From Streptomyces canus (lineage in GTDB: Bacteria; Actinomycetota; Actinomycetes; Streptomycetales; Streptomycetaceae): a DNA stretch of 64,000 nucleotides. The notes under the pieces were generated by a model. That model was not told the origin of the DNA. It worked only from the letters and a program-made list of their open reading frames with translations, and searched no databases. Below are positions 8,318-16,821 of this stretch, piece after piece. Positions within the stretch are counted from its first letter, which is position 1. Every line of letters begins with the position of its first letter. The stretch lies in assembly GCF_030815415.1 (NCBI RefSeq), contig NZ_JAUSWW010000001.1, forward strand, positions 7,068,001-7,132,000, given 5' to 3'. Position numbers and translations under genes: made by a program.

Positions 8318-9058
8318 TCAGTGTCTGACCGACCCCTGCTCCTGCAAGGCGGTCACCTGGGCCCGCAGTGCCCTCACTTCCTCGGTCAGCGCCACGATCG
8401 CCTCCGTCTGCCGCCGCTCCTCCACGTCGTCCTTCTCGAAGCGGGCGATGAACCAGGCCGCGATGTTCGCGGTGACGACACCGAGCAGCGCGATGCCGCA
8501 GAGCATCAGCCCCACCGCGATGATCCGGCCCAGTCCGGTGGTCGGCGCGTGGTCCCCGTACCCCACGGTCGTCATCGTGGTGAACGACCACCACACCGCG
8601 TCACCCAGCGTCCGGATGTTCCCGTCCGGCGAGTCCCGCTCCACCGAGAGCACCGCGAGCGAGCCGAACATCAGCAGCCCGACCACCGCGCCCGCGACAT
8701 ACGTCGTCAGCCGGATCTGCGAGGCCATCCGCGCCCGCCGCTGCACCAGCAGCAGCGTCGCCACGAGCCGCAGCAGCCGCAGCGGCTGGAGCATGGGCAG
8801 CAGCACCGCGCACAGGTCCAGCCAGTGGCTGCGGACGAATCGCCGCCGGTCCCGGGAGAGCGACAGCCGTACGAGGTAGTCGACGGCGAACGCGCCCCAC
8901 ACCGCCCACTCGACCGCCGTGCACGCCGTCGTGAGCGACCGGCCGGCCGTGTCGTCCACGATCGGCACGGCATAGGCGACGGCGAACAGCACCGCGAGCG
9001 CCATCAGAGGCCGCTGGGTCAGGTGTTCCCAACGGACCTGCGCCGATTGTTCCTTCAT
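8318..9058 (-). CDS. Voltage-gated-type potassium channel protein
   Basis: 246 residues from MKEQSAQVRW (a GTG/ATG further upstream lies within the terminator and is rejected). Hydrophobic helices precede the pore loop, whose selectivity filter is TTMTTVGYGD (about residues 164-173). An arginine-rich LRLLRLVATLLLVQRRAR segment resembles an S4 sensor, and the C-terminal 35 residues form a coiled coil (TEEVRALRAQVTALQEQ). Similar to small Kv-like channels of actinomycetes; it acts in the cytoplasmic membrane. Confidence 0.85.
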   Translation of the reverse strand: MKEQSAQVRWEHLTQRPLMALAVLFAVAYAVPIVDDTAGRSLTTACTAVEWAVWGAFAVDYLVRLSLSRDRRRFVRSHWLDLCAVLLPMLQPLRLLRLVATLLLVQRRARMASQIRLTTYVAGAVVGLLMFGSLAVLSVERDSPDGNIRTLGDAVWWSFTTMTTVGYGDHAPTTGLGRIIAVGLMLCGIALLGVVTANIAAWFIARFEKDDVEERRQTEAIVALTEEVRALRAQVTALQEQGSVRH

Positions 9059-9080
9059 GACCGCATCGTAAAGAAGCGGT

Positions 9081-9113
9081 AAGGGCGGTGGGGCCTTGAG
9101 CCCCACCGCCCTT
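9081..9113. terminator. Strong hairpin terminator after aceE
   Basis: 14-bp perfect stem AAGGGCGGTGGGGC / GCCCCACCGCCCTT with loop CTTGA, 16 bp past the aceE stop and upstream of the channel gene start. It separates the two minus-strand transcripts. Confidence 0.8.
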
Positions 9114-9129
9114 CACATCACCGCGATCC

Positions 9130-11862
9130 CTACGCGTCGCCTCCGGCGGCGCCCGGGTCGGCCGCCGACACGTCGAGCAGCTGGTACCGGTCGATGGCCT
9201 GCTTCAGCACGGACCGGTCGACCTTGCCCTCCCGGGCCAGCTCGGTCAGCACGCCCACCACGATCGACTGCGCGTCGATGTGGAAGAACCGCCGAGCCGC
9301 GCCCCGGGTGTCCGCGAAGCCGAACCCGTCCGCGCCCAGCGACTGGTACGTCCCCGGCACCCAGCGCGCGATCTGGTCCGGCACCGCCCGCATCCAGTCG
9401 GACACGGCGACGAACGGACCCTGAGCGCCCGACAGCTTCCGCGTCACGTACGGCACCCGCTGCTCCTCCTCGGGGTGCAGCAGGTTGTGCCGCTCGACGT
9501 CGACCGCCTCGCGCCGCAGCTCGTTCCAGGAGGTCGCCGACCAGACGTCCGCCTTGACGTTCCACTCCTCGGCGAGGATCTTCTGCGCCTCGATGGCCCA
9601 CGGCACGGCGACACCGGACGCGATGATCTGCGCCGGGATGGTGCCCGAAGTGCCCTCGTGGTAGCGGTGGATGCCCTTCAGGATGCCCTCGACGTCCACG
9701 TTCTCGGGCTCGGCGGGGTGCTGGATCGGCTCGTTGTAGACGGTGAGGTAGTAGAAGACGTCCTCGCTGTCCGGGCCGTACATCCGCCGCAGACCGTCCT
9801 GCACGATGTGCGCGATCTCGAAGCCGTACGCCGGGTCGTAGGCGACACAGCCCGGGTTGGTCGAGGCGAGCAGCTGCGAGTGGCCGTCGGCGTGTTGCAG
9901 ACCCTCACCGGTCAGCGTCGTACGTCCGGCGGTCGCACCCAGGACGAAACCGCGCGCCAGCTGGTCGGCCATCTGCCAGAACTGGTCGCCGGTGCGCTGG
10001 AAACCGAACATCGAGTAGAAGACGTAGACCGGGATGAGCGGCTCGCCGTGCGTGGCGTAGGCCGAGCCCGCCGCGATCAGGGAGGCCGTGCAGCCCGCCT
10101 CGGAGATGCCGTCGTGCAGCATCTGGCCGGTCGGCGACTCCTTGTAGGCGAGGAGCAGATCGCGGTCCACGGACTCGTACTGCTGGCCGAGCGGGTTGTA
10201 GATCTTCGCACTCGGGAAGAAGGAGTCCATGCCGAAGGTGCGGTACTCGTCCGGCGCGATCAGTACGAATCGCTTGCCGAGTTCCTTGTCCCGCATGAGG
10301 TCCTTGAGCAGCCGTACGAAAGCCATGGTGGTGGCGATCGACTGTTGCCCGGAACCCTTCTTCACGGTCGCGTACGTCTTGTCGTCCGGCAGCGCGAGGG
10401 GCTTGGCGCGCACGACACGGGTGGGGACATAACCGCCGAGCGAGTTGCGGCGGTCGTGCATGTACTGGATCTCCTCCGAGTCCCGGCCCGGGTGGTAGTA
10501 CGGCGGGGCGCCGGACTCCAGCTCCTGGTCGGTGATCGGGATGTGCAGCCGGTCGCGGAAGCCCTTGAGGTCGTCGACCGTCAGCTTCTTCATCTGGTGC
10601 GTGGCGTTGCGGCCCTCGAAGTTGGGACCGAGCGTCCAGCCCTTGACGGTCTTGGCGAGGATCACCGTCGGCTGGCCCTTGTGCGCCTTGGCCGCCGAGA
10701 ACGCCGCGAAGATCTTCCGGTGGTCGTGACCGCCGCGGCCCAGGTGCAGGATCTGGTCGTCGGTCATGTTCTCGACCATCGCGCGCAGCCGCTGGTCGTC
10801 GCCGAAGAAGTGGTCGCGGATGTACGCGCCGGTCTCGGTGGCGTACGTCTGGTACTGGCCGTCCGGCGTGGTGTTCATCCGGTTGACCAGCAGACCGTCG
10901 CGGTCCTGCGCGAGCAGCGGGTCCCAGGAGCGGTCCCAGACCAGCTTGACGACGTTCCAGCCGGCGCCGCGGAAGACCGACTCCAGCTCCTGGATGACCT
11001 TGCCGTTGCCGCGCACCGGGCCGTCGAGGCGCTGGAGGTTGCAGTTGACGACGAAGGTCAGGTTGTCCAGGCCCTCGCGGGCGGCGATCGTCAGCTGGCC
11101 GAGCGACTCGGGCTCGTCCATCTCGCCGTCGCCGAGGAAGGCCCACACGTGCGACTTGGAGGTGTCCGCGATCCCGCGCGCGTGCATGTAGCGGTTCATC
11201 CGGGCCTGGTAGATCGCGCCGATCGGGCCGAGGCCCATCGACACGGTCGGGAACTCCCAGAAGTCCGGCATCAGGCGCGGGTGCGGGTAGCTGGACAGGC
11301 CGTGGGGCGCCTTCGACTTCTCCTGGCGGAAGGCGTCGAGGTTCTGCTCGCTGAGCCGGTCCAGGAGGTACGCGCGCGCGTAGATGCCCGGGGAGGCGTG
11401 GCCCTGGAAGAAGACCTGGTCGCCGCCGTCCCCCTCGTCCTTGCCGCGGAAGAAGTGGTTGAAGCCGACGTCGTAGAGCGAGGCCGAGGAGGCGAAGGTG
11501 GCGATGTGGCCGCCGACGCCGATACCGGGGCGCTGGGCCCTGGACACCATGACAGCGGCGTTCCAGCGGGTCGCGTTGAGGATCTTGCGCTCGATCTCCT
11601 CGTTGCCCGGGAAGAACGGCTCGTCCTTGGTGGCGATGGTGTTGACGTAGTCCGTGCTGCGCATCTCAGGCACGGCCACGCGCTTCTCGCGGGCCCGCTC
11701 GATCAGCCGCAGCATCAGGTAGCGGGCCCGCTCGCGGCCGCGCTCGTCAACGGCGGCGTCGAGGGAGTCGAGCCACTCCTGGGTTTCCTCGGGATCGAAG
11801 TCAGGAACCTGACTCGGAAGGCCGCCAATGATGATCGGATTGCGATCGGATCCGGAAGCCAC
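9130..11862 (-). CDS. aceE: Pyruvate dehydrogenase E1 component, homodimeric
   Basis: 910 residues, the usual length for homodimeric (alpha2) AceE. It oxidatively decarboxylates pyruvate with ThDP and passes acetyl groups to the E2 lipoyl domain. The ThDP-Mg site is visible as FLGDGEMDEPES (about residue 235). Other family stretches are STDYVNTI near the N-terminus, SSYPHPRLMPDFWEFPTVSM, and GRTTLTGEGLQHADGHS. No E2 or E3 genes are nearby. It is divergent from the DUF3052 gene, as in Mycobacterium tuberculosis, and is followed by a strong terminator, so it is monocistronic. Confidence 0.97.
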   Translation of the reverse strand: MASGSDRNPIIIGGLPSQVPDFDPEETQEWLDSLDAAVDERGRERARYLMLRLIERAREKRVAVPEMRSTDYVNTIATKDEPFFPGNEEIERKILNATRWNAAVMVSRAQRPGIGVGGHIATFASSASLYDVGFNHFFRGKDEGDGGDQVFFQGHASPGIYARAYLLDRLSEQNLDAFRQEKSKAPHGLSSYPHPRLMPDFWEFPTVSMGLGPIGAIYQARMNRYMHARGIADTSKSHVWAFLGDGEMDEPESLGQLTIAAREGLDNLTFVVNCNLQRLDGPVRGNGKVIQELESVFRGAGWNVVKLVWDRSWDPLLAQDRDGLLVNRMNTTPDGQYQTYATETGAYIRDHFFGDDQRLRAMVENMTDDQILHLGRGGHDHRKIFAAFSAAKAHKGQPTVILAKTVKGWTLGPNFEGRNATHQMKKLTVDDLKGFRDRLHIPITDQELESGAPPYYHPGRDSEEIQYMHDRRNSLGGYVPTRVVRAKPLALPDDKTYATVKKGSGQQSIATTMAFVRLLKDLMRDKELGKRFVLIAPDEYRTFGMDSFFPSAKIYNPLGQQYESVDRDLLLAYKESPTGQMLHDGISEAGCTASLIAAGSAYATHGEPLIPVYVFYSMFGFQRTGDQFWQMADQLARGFVLGATAGRTTLTGEGLQHADGHSQLLASTNPGCVAYDPAYGFEIAHIVQDGLRRMYGPDSEDVFYYLTVYNEPIQHPAEPENVDVEGILKGIHRYHEGTSGTIPAQIIASGVAVPWAIEAQKILAEEWNVKADVWSATSWNELRREAVDVERHNLLHPEEEQRVPYVTRKLSGAQGPFVAVSDWMRAVPDQIARWVPGTYQSLGADGFGFADTRGAARRFFHIDAQSIVVGVLTELAREGKVDRSVLKQAIDRYQLLDVSAADPGAAGGDA

Positions 11863-12225
11863 GCTGTTCCTTCGCTGTCAGAGGGCTGTTTTCCATGGGT
11901 ATGTGGGAGGTCTGCACCGCTCCCCATCGTGTACCTCGGAAAAGCAAACGTCATCTCTACTGATTGGTAACCCGGTCTCTTCACGGGTTCCTCGACTCTC
12001 ACTCGGGTTCCCAATGCCACAAATCGGGCAGAAAGGTGTGGTGTAGGTCACTTATGACCACAATCGTGTGCCTGGAGTTGCGGTGACACGGCCAGGAACG
12101 TCACCGTTTCGGCGGTCTGAACGGCCGGGTACTTGCGCGATCGGTCCCGCCCGTGTGGACTACGGCCAATGCTTCGCGCACGCGCGTGGCTGAGTTATTC
12201 CCGAAACATGATCAGGAGGCAACCC
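11863..12225. promoter_or_regulatory. Divergent promoter region of aceE and DUF3052 gene
   Basis: 363-bp gap with no supported gene. It must hold the promoters of both divergent genes. It contains the palindrome GGTCACTTATGACC (12046-12059), a direct GGGTTCC repeat around 11983-12011, and an AT-richer stretch 11940-11970 (AAAAGCAAACGTCATCTCTA) on the aceE side. Which regulator binds is not known. Confidence 0.5.
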
Positions 12226-12663
12226 GTGAGCGCGACCGCGGACCACGCGGAGGAGCGGACGAACCCTGCCGCAAGGCTGGGGTTCCAGCCCGAGCAGGTG
12301 GTCCAGGAGATCGGCTACGACGACGACGTCGACCAGGAGCTCCGCGAGTCCATTGAGGAAGTCATCGGCAGCGAGCTGATGGACGAGGAATACGACGACG
12401 TCGCCGATGCCGTAGTGCTTTGGTTCCGCGACGACGACGGCGACCTCACCGACGTACTGGTGGACGCCACCACGTACATCGAGGAGGGCGGCTCGATCCT
12501 GCTGCTGACGCCGAAGACCGGCCGCGACGGCTACGTCGAGCCCAGCGACATCTCCGAAGCCGCGACGACGGCGGGGCTCTCCGCCTCCAAGAGCGTCAGC
12601 GTCGGCAAGGACTGGAGCGGCAGCCGGCTGGTGACGCCGAAGGCAGCCAAGTCCAAGCGGTGA
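12226..12663 (+). CDS. DUF3052 protein
   Basis: 145-residue acidic protein. The GTG at 12226 follows AGGAGG by 6 nt and gives the usual family start (SATADHAEER). The domain is one globular unit, ARLGFQPEQVVQEIGYDDDVD through LTPKTGRDGYVEPSDI, with a basic tail (KAAKSKR). The family is restricted to actinobacteria and conserved next to aceE and ahpE. The fold is reported only as a domain of unknown function; a role tied to pyruvate dehydrogenase or redox control is a guess from context. Confidence 0.85.
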   Translation: MSATADHAEERTNPAARLGFQPEQVVQEIGYDDDVDQELRESIEEVIGSELMDEEYDDVADAVVLWFRDDDGDLTDVLVDATTYIEEGGSILLLTPKTGRDGYVEPSDISEAATTAGLSASKSVSVGKDWSGSRLVTPKAAKSKR

Positions 12664-12681
12664 TCCTCCGCTAGTGATTAC

Positions 12682-12712
12682 CGGACGGGCTGAGTTCCAC
12701 TCAGCCCGTCCG
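12682..12712. terminator. Hairpin terminator
   Basis: 14-bp stem CGGACGGGCTGAGT / ACTCAGCCCGTCCG with a TCC loop, 19 bp after the DUF3052 stop and before the ahpE promoter. Confidence 0.75.
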
Positions 12713-12780
12713 TCAGTCTGTCGTGATCGCTGCGTAGGGTGTTCTCACCCGAACAGTCCACCCGAGAGGGATTCACGACG

Positions 12781-13239
12781 ATGGCGATCCAGGCCGGGGA
12801 AAAGGCCCCCGACTTCGAGCTCAAGGACAACCACGGCAGGGCCGTGAAGCTGTCGGACTTCCGCGGCAGCAAGAACGTCGTCCTGCTCTTCTACCCCTTC
12901 GCCTTCACCGGGGTGTGTACCGGCGAGCTCTGCGAGCTGCGCGACAACCTGCCGCAGTTCTCCGACCGCGACACCCAGCTGCTCGCCGTCTCCAACGACT
13001 CCATCCACACCCTGCGCGTCTTCGCCGAGCAGGAAGGCCTGGACTACCCGCTGCTCAGCGACTTCTGGCCGCACGGCGAGGTCTCGCGCGCCTACGGCGT
13101 CTTCGCCGAGGACAAGGGCTGCGCGGTCCGCGGCACCTTCGTCATCGACAAGGAGGGCGTGGTCCGCTGGACCGTCGTCAACGCCCTTCCGGACGCCCGT
13201 GACCTGAACGAGTACGTGAAGGCGCTCGACACCCTGTGA
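12781..13239 (+). CDS. ahpE: AhpE-type peroxiredoxin
   Basis: 152 residues, matching M. tuberculosis AhpE in length and in the LLSDFWPHG and RGTFV blocks. It reduces peroxides and peroxynitrite through a peroxidatic cysteine in PFAFTGVC (C46), with the conserved threonine T43 and R117. Unlike the mycobacterial 1-Cys AhpE it has a second cysteine five residues on (C51, CTGELC), the spacing seen in BCP-type atypical 2-Cys enzymes, and a third at C114. The electron donor is not evident. Located after the DUF3052 gene but separated by a terminator. Confidence 0.9.
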   Translation: MAIQAGEKAPDFELKDNHGRAVKLSDFRGSKNVVLLFYPFAFTGVCTGELCELRDNLPQFSDRDTQLLAVSNDSIHTLRVFAEQEGLDYPLLSDFWPHGEVSRAYGVFAEDKGCAVRGTFVIDKEGVVRWTVVNALPDARDLNEYVKALDTL

Positions 13240-13245
13240 TTGTTA

Positions 13246-13274
13246 GGTTCCAAGCCCTGCGGAGGGCGGGAACC
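13246..13274. terminator. Hairpin terminator after ahpE
   Basis: GGTTCC plus GCCCT arms pair with AGGGC plus GGAACC around a GCGG loop, with a small internal bulge, 7 bp past the ahpE stop. Confidence 0.6.
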
Positions 13275-13352
13275 CGTCACTAGGATCGACTCGTTGATCC
13301 GATATCAAACGCATGGCGGGGCTCCCCGCCCCTGGACACCAATGGAGGACTC

Positions 13353-13928
13353 GTGGGAGTCAGCCTCAGCAAGGGCGGCAACGTATCGCTGACCAAGGAG
13401 GCCCCCGGGCTGACCGCGGTCATCATCGGTCTCGGGTGGGACGTCCGCACCACGACCGGCACCGACTTCGACCTGGACGCCAGCGCGCTGCTGATCGACG
13501 GCTCGGGCAAGGTGAGCAGCGACGCGAACTTCGTCTTCTTCAACAACCTCAAGAGCCCCGACGGCTCGGTGGAGCACACCGGCGACAACATCACCGGTGA
13601 GGGCGAGGGCGACGACGAGCAGATCAAGGTCAACCTCGCGGGCGTCCCGGCCGAGATCGAGAAGATCGTCTTCCCGGTCTCGATCTACGACGCCGAGAAC
13701 CGCCAGCAGTCCTTCGGCCAGGTCCGCAACGCGTTCATCCGCGTCGTGAACCAGGCCGGCGAGGCGGAGATCGCGCGCTACGACCTCTCCGAGGACGCGT
13801 CCACCGAAACCGCGATGGTCTTCGGCGAGCTGTACCGGCACGGAGCGGAGTGGAAGTTCCGCGCCATCGGCCAGGGCTACGCCTCGGGCCTGCGCGGCAT
13901 CGCGCAGGACTTCGGCGTGAACGTCTGA
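13353..13928 (+). CDS. terD: TerD family protein
   Basis: 191 residues, full-length TerD domain. It starts at GTG after GGAGG. The Ca2+-binding DFDLDASALL and the FFNNLKSPDGSVEHTGDN and GEGEGDDEQI stretches are canonical. TerD proteins bind calcium and associate with the membrane or surface complexes of the Ter stress system; in Streptomyces they affect differentiation and metal or phage stress rather than simply tellurite. It is first of a Ter cluster running to 22.3 kb and is about 75% identical by eye to the next gene, so it is a tandem duplicate. Confidence 0.92.
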   Translation: MGVSLSKGGNVSLTKEAPGLTAVIIGLGWDVRTTTGTDFDLDASALLIDGSGKVSSDANFVFFNNLKSPDGSVEHTGDNITGEGEGDDEQIKVNLAGVPAEIEKIVFPVSIYDAENRQQSFGQVRNAFIRVVNQAGEAEIARYDLSEDASTETAMVFGELYRHGAEWKFRAIGQGYASGLRGIAQDFGVNV

Positions 13929-14030
13929 GCCGTTCCACCCGCACCACCCCGTCCGGCGCCGCACCGACCGCGTGCGGCGCCGGACGCGCAAGGCCACCTA
14001 GGAAGCAGCACACGGGGAGGGACCAGGATC

Positions 14031-14606
14031 ATGGGCGTCACGCTCGCCAAGGGAGGCAATGTCTCCCTGTCCAAGGCCGCACCCAACCTCACTCAGGTGA
14101 TGGTCGGACTCGGCTGGGACGCGCGCTCCACCACCGGAGCCGCCTTCGACCTCGATGCCAGCGCGCTGGTCTGCAACAGCGGACGGGTCATGGGGGACGA
14201 GTGGTTCGTCTTCTACAACCAGCTCAAGAGCCCCGACGGCTCGGTGGAGCACACCGGCGACAACCTCACCGGTGAGGGCGACGGTGACGACGAGTCGATC
14301 CTGATCGACCTCTCCAAGGTGCCGGCCCAGTGCGACAAGATCGTCTTTCCGGTCTCGATCCACGACGCGGACAACCGGGGCCAGACCTTCGGGCAGGTCA
14401 GCAACGCCTTCATCCGCGTGGTGAACCAGGCCGACGGCCAGGAGCTCGCCCGCTACGACCTCAGCGAGGACGCCTCCACCGAGACCGCCATGATCTTCGG
14501 CGAGCTCTACCGGTACCAGGGCGAGTGGAAGTTCCGCGCCGTCGGCCAGGGGTACGCGTCCGGACTGCGGGGCATCGCGCTCGACTTCGGGGTCAACGTC
14601 TCGTAA
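14031..14606 (+). CDS. terD: TerD family protein (tandem paralogue)
   Basis: 191 residues with the same layout: AFDLDASALVC, FYNQLKSPDGSVEHTGDN, GEGDGDDESI, then a conserved C-terminal half (RYDLSEDASTETAM, WKFRAVGQGYASGLRGIALD). ATG is preceded by GGGAGGGACC. The 102-bp gap from the previous copy has no strong terminator, so cotranscription is plausible. The calcium-binding aspartates are intact in both copies. Confidence 0.92.
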   Translation: MGVTLAKGGNVSLSKAAPNLTQVMVGLGWDARSTTGAAFDLDASALVCNSGRVMGDEWFVFYNQLKSPDGSVEHTGDNLTGEGDGDDESILIDLSKVPAQCDKIVFPVSIHDADNRGQTFGQVSNAFIRVVNQADGQELARYDLSEDASTETAMIFGELYRYQGEWKFRAVGQGYASGLRGIALDFGVNVS

Positions 14607-14733
14607 CGCGATATGAGCAAAAACCGGGGCCGGGTGGGGTGCGGAGGGGGGCCGACTAGACTCCGCTTCAAAGTTCGGTAAAAAGCCGAGTAGGGCAGCG
14701 GGGGAGACCCGTACATACAGGATTGGGTAGCCA

Positions 14734-15882
14734 GTGGTTCTGAAAACCTTCGGCTGGTCGTTCGCGGTCACCGCGCTCGGCCTCGTAGCGGCGGTCTTCT
14801 ACGGGGGGTGGACCGGGTTCGGCATCGTGGCGATCCTCTCCATCCTCGAGATCTCGCTGTCCTTCGACAACGCGGTGGTCAACGCCGGAATCCTGAAGAA
14901 GATGAATGCCTTCTGGCAGAAGATCTTCCTCACCGTCGGTGTCCTCATCGCCGTGTTCGGCATGCGGCTGGTGTTCCCGGTCGTGATCGTCGCCATCAGC
15001 GCCAAGATCGGTCCGATCGACGCGGTCGACCTCGCCCTCAACGACAAGGATCACTACCAGGAGCTCGTGACCGACGCCCACCCGGCGATCGCCGCGTTCG
15101 GTGGCATGTTCCTGCTGATGATCTTCCTCGACTTCATCTTCGAGGACCGTGACATCAAGTGGCTCGCGTGGCTGGAGCGCCCGCTCGCCAAGCTCGGCAA
15201 GGTCGACATGCTGTCGGTCTGCATCGCGCTCGTCGTCCTGCTCGCCACCGCCATGACCTTCGCGACCCATGCCCACCAGCACGGCGGCGCGCACGTCGAC
15301 AAGGCGGAGACGGTTCTGCTCTCCGGTATCGCCGGTCTGATCACGTACATGATCGTCGGTGGTCTCTCCGGCTACTTCGAGGACAAGCTCGAAGAGGACG
15401 AGGAACGCGAGCACGAGGAGGAGGAAGAGGCGGCACGCTCCGGCAAGCCACGTTCGGCCGTCGCGCTCGCCGGCAAGGCCGCGTTCTTCATGTTCCTCTA
15501 CCTCGAGGTCCTCGACGCCTCCTTCTCCTTCGACGGAGTGATCGGCGCCTTCGCCGTCACCAACGACATCGTGCTGATGGCGCTGGGCCTGGGCATCGGC
15601 GCCATGTACGTCCGTTCGCTGACCGTGTACCTGGTCCGCCAGGGCACCCTCGACGACTACGTCTACCTGGAGCACGGCGCGCACTACGCGATCGGTGCGC
15701 TGGCCGTGATCCTCATGATCACCATCCAGTACCAGATCCACGAGGTCATCACCGGCCTCGTCGGTGTCGTCCTGATCGCCTGGTCCTTCTGGTCCTCTGT
15801 GCGCCGCAACAAGCGGCTGGCGGAAGCCGAGGGAAAAGCGGCGGGCTCGGACGAGAAGACTGAGGTCTCGTCCGGGGTGTGA
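14734..15882 (+). CDS. DUF475 / TerC-like integral membrane protein
   Basis: 382 residues, GTG start. Eight or more hydrophobic helices contain the hallmark acidic motifs ILEISLSFDNAVVNA (TM2) and YLEVLDASFSFDGVIGAFA (second half), the two inverted E-x-x-x-S-F-D-N/G repeats of the TerC/DUF475 superfamily of metal-ion transporters. A charged loop (EEDEEREHEEEEEAA, about residues 220-235) separates the halves. It probably works with the TerD proteins at the membrane. No yybP-ykoY motif is seen upstream. Confidence 0.88.
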   Translation: MVLKTFGWSFAVTALGLVAAVFYGGWTGFGIVAILSILEISLSFDNAVVNAGILKKMNAFWQKIFLTVGVLIAVFGMRLVFPVVIVAISAKIGPIDAVDLALNDKDHYQELVTDAHPAIAAFGGMFLLMIFLDFIFEDRDIKWLAWLERPLAKLGKVDMLSVCIALVVLLATAMTFATHAHQHGGAHVDKAETVLLSGIAGLITYMIVGGLSGYFEDKLEEDEEREHEEEEEAARSGKPRSAVALAGKAAFFMFLYLEVLDASFSFDGVIGAFAVTNDIVLMALGLGIGAMYVRSLTVYLVRQGTLDDYVYLEHGAHYAIGALAVILMITIQYQIHEVITGLVGVVLIAWSFWSSVRRNKRLAEAEGKAAGSDEKTEVSSGV

Positions 15883-15910
15883 CCCGGCCTCGGGTGAGGA
15901 ACGCTCTGAG

Positions 15911-15942
15911 CGGGGCGGCGTCGACTCCTCGACGCCGCCCCG
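15911..15942. terminator. Hairpin terminator
   Basis: 14-bp perfect stem CGGGGCGGCGTCGA / TCGACGCCGCCCCG with a CTCC loop, 29 bp after the DUF475 stop. Confidence 0.75.
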
Positions 15943-15974
15943 TCGGTCTTTGACGTGAACGTGGGGGCGGGAAC

Positions 15975-16712
15975 ATGGGCTTCTTTGACGGACTCCGGCG
16001 CGGACGCGCTGCCGACTTCGACTCGGGCAACGCGGCGACCAACTCGATCGTGCTGACCAAGCGGCACGACCGGGTCTCCCTCAAGGAGCAGGGCGCAGAG
16101 ACGGGCCATCTGCGCATCAACCTCGCCTGGCGGATGCGGACCTCCGACTTCGGCGGCTCACAGCGCGAGAGCCTGCTCAGGCACCCCTTCAGGGCGCTCA
16201 AGCCGCCGGAGGTGATGGGGCACAGCCAGAGCATGGTCAACGTCGACCTCGACCTGGGATGCCTGTACGAGCTGGCCGACGGGACGAAGGGCGTCGTACA
16301 GCCCCTCGGCGGGTTCTTCGGGGACGTCAACTCGGCGCCGTACGTGAAACTCAGCGGCGACGACCGGTTCGGATCGGCGTCCGGGGAGACGATCTACGTC
16401 AACCTCGACCACAAGGACGCCATCAAGCGGATCCTGGTCTTCGTCTACATCTACGACCAGACGCCGGCGTTCGACCGTACGCACGCGATCGTGACGCTGT
16501 ATCCGAGCAACGGGCCGCGCATCGAGATAGGCCTCGACGAACGCCACCCCCAGGCCCGCTCCTGCGCCGTCGTGATGATCGAGAACGTCAAGGGCGAGAT
16601 CGTCGTCCGCCGCGAGGTGAAGTTCGTCTACGGGTTCCAGGCGGAGCTGGACCGGCTGTACGGGTGGGGGCTGCAGTGGGGCCGGGGCTTCAAGACCAAG
16701 GCGGAACGCTGA
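15975..16712 (+). CDS. TerD-superfamily (TerA-like) protein
   Basis: 245 residues. The N-terminal 70 residues carry MGFFDGLRRGRAADFDSGNAA-type sequence; the rest is a divergent TerD beta-sandwich with VDLDLGCLYELADG and VFVYIYDQ. It is annotated as a tellurium-resistance-type protein in streptomycetes. GGGGGCGGGA precedes the ATG. It sits within the Ter cluster, convergent with the next TerD-like gene. Confidence 0.8.
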   Translation: MGFFDGLRRGRAADFDSGNAATNSIVLTKRHDRVSLKEQGAETGHLRINLAWRMRTSDFGGSQRESLLRHPFRALKPPEVMGHSQSMVNVDLDLGCLYELADGTKGVVQPLGGFFGDVNSAPYVKLSGDDRFGSASGETIYVNLDHKDAIKRILVFVYIYDQTPAFDRTHAIVTLYPSNGPRIEIGLDERHPQARSCAVVMIENVKGEIVVRREVKFVYGFQAELDRLYGWGLQWGRGFKTKAER

Positions 16713-16732
16713 CGCCGTGTCCTGGCCGCTTC

Positions 16733-16812
16733 GCCTAGGGGCTCGGGGCGCGTGGTCCGACGGCGGCTGCTGGTTGCTCGTGGTTGATCGCGCAGTTCCT
16801 CGCGCCCCTGGG
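16733..16812. repeat. Dispersed Streptomyces intergenic repeat, copy A
   Basis: On the minus strand the core 16809-16782 reads AGGGGCGCGAGGAACTGCGC then GATCAACC, one mismatch from copy B at 19751-19779 over 28 bp. The other end (16734) also begins CCTAGGGGC, so the unit is partly palindromic. It lies between two convergent genes, the usual site for this family. Confidence 0.7.
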
Positions 16813-16821
16813 GTGGTCTCG

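Noticed and set aside
9280..11970. 896-codon open frame on the plus strand
   Set aside because: Antisense to aceE; arises from the high GC content at third codon positions. No domain seen.
14607..14733. Second yybP-ykoY riboswitch before DUF475
   Set aside because: GGGGAGTAGC and GCGAGACC blocks are absent.
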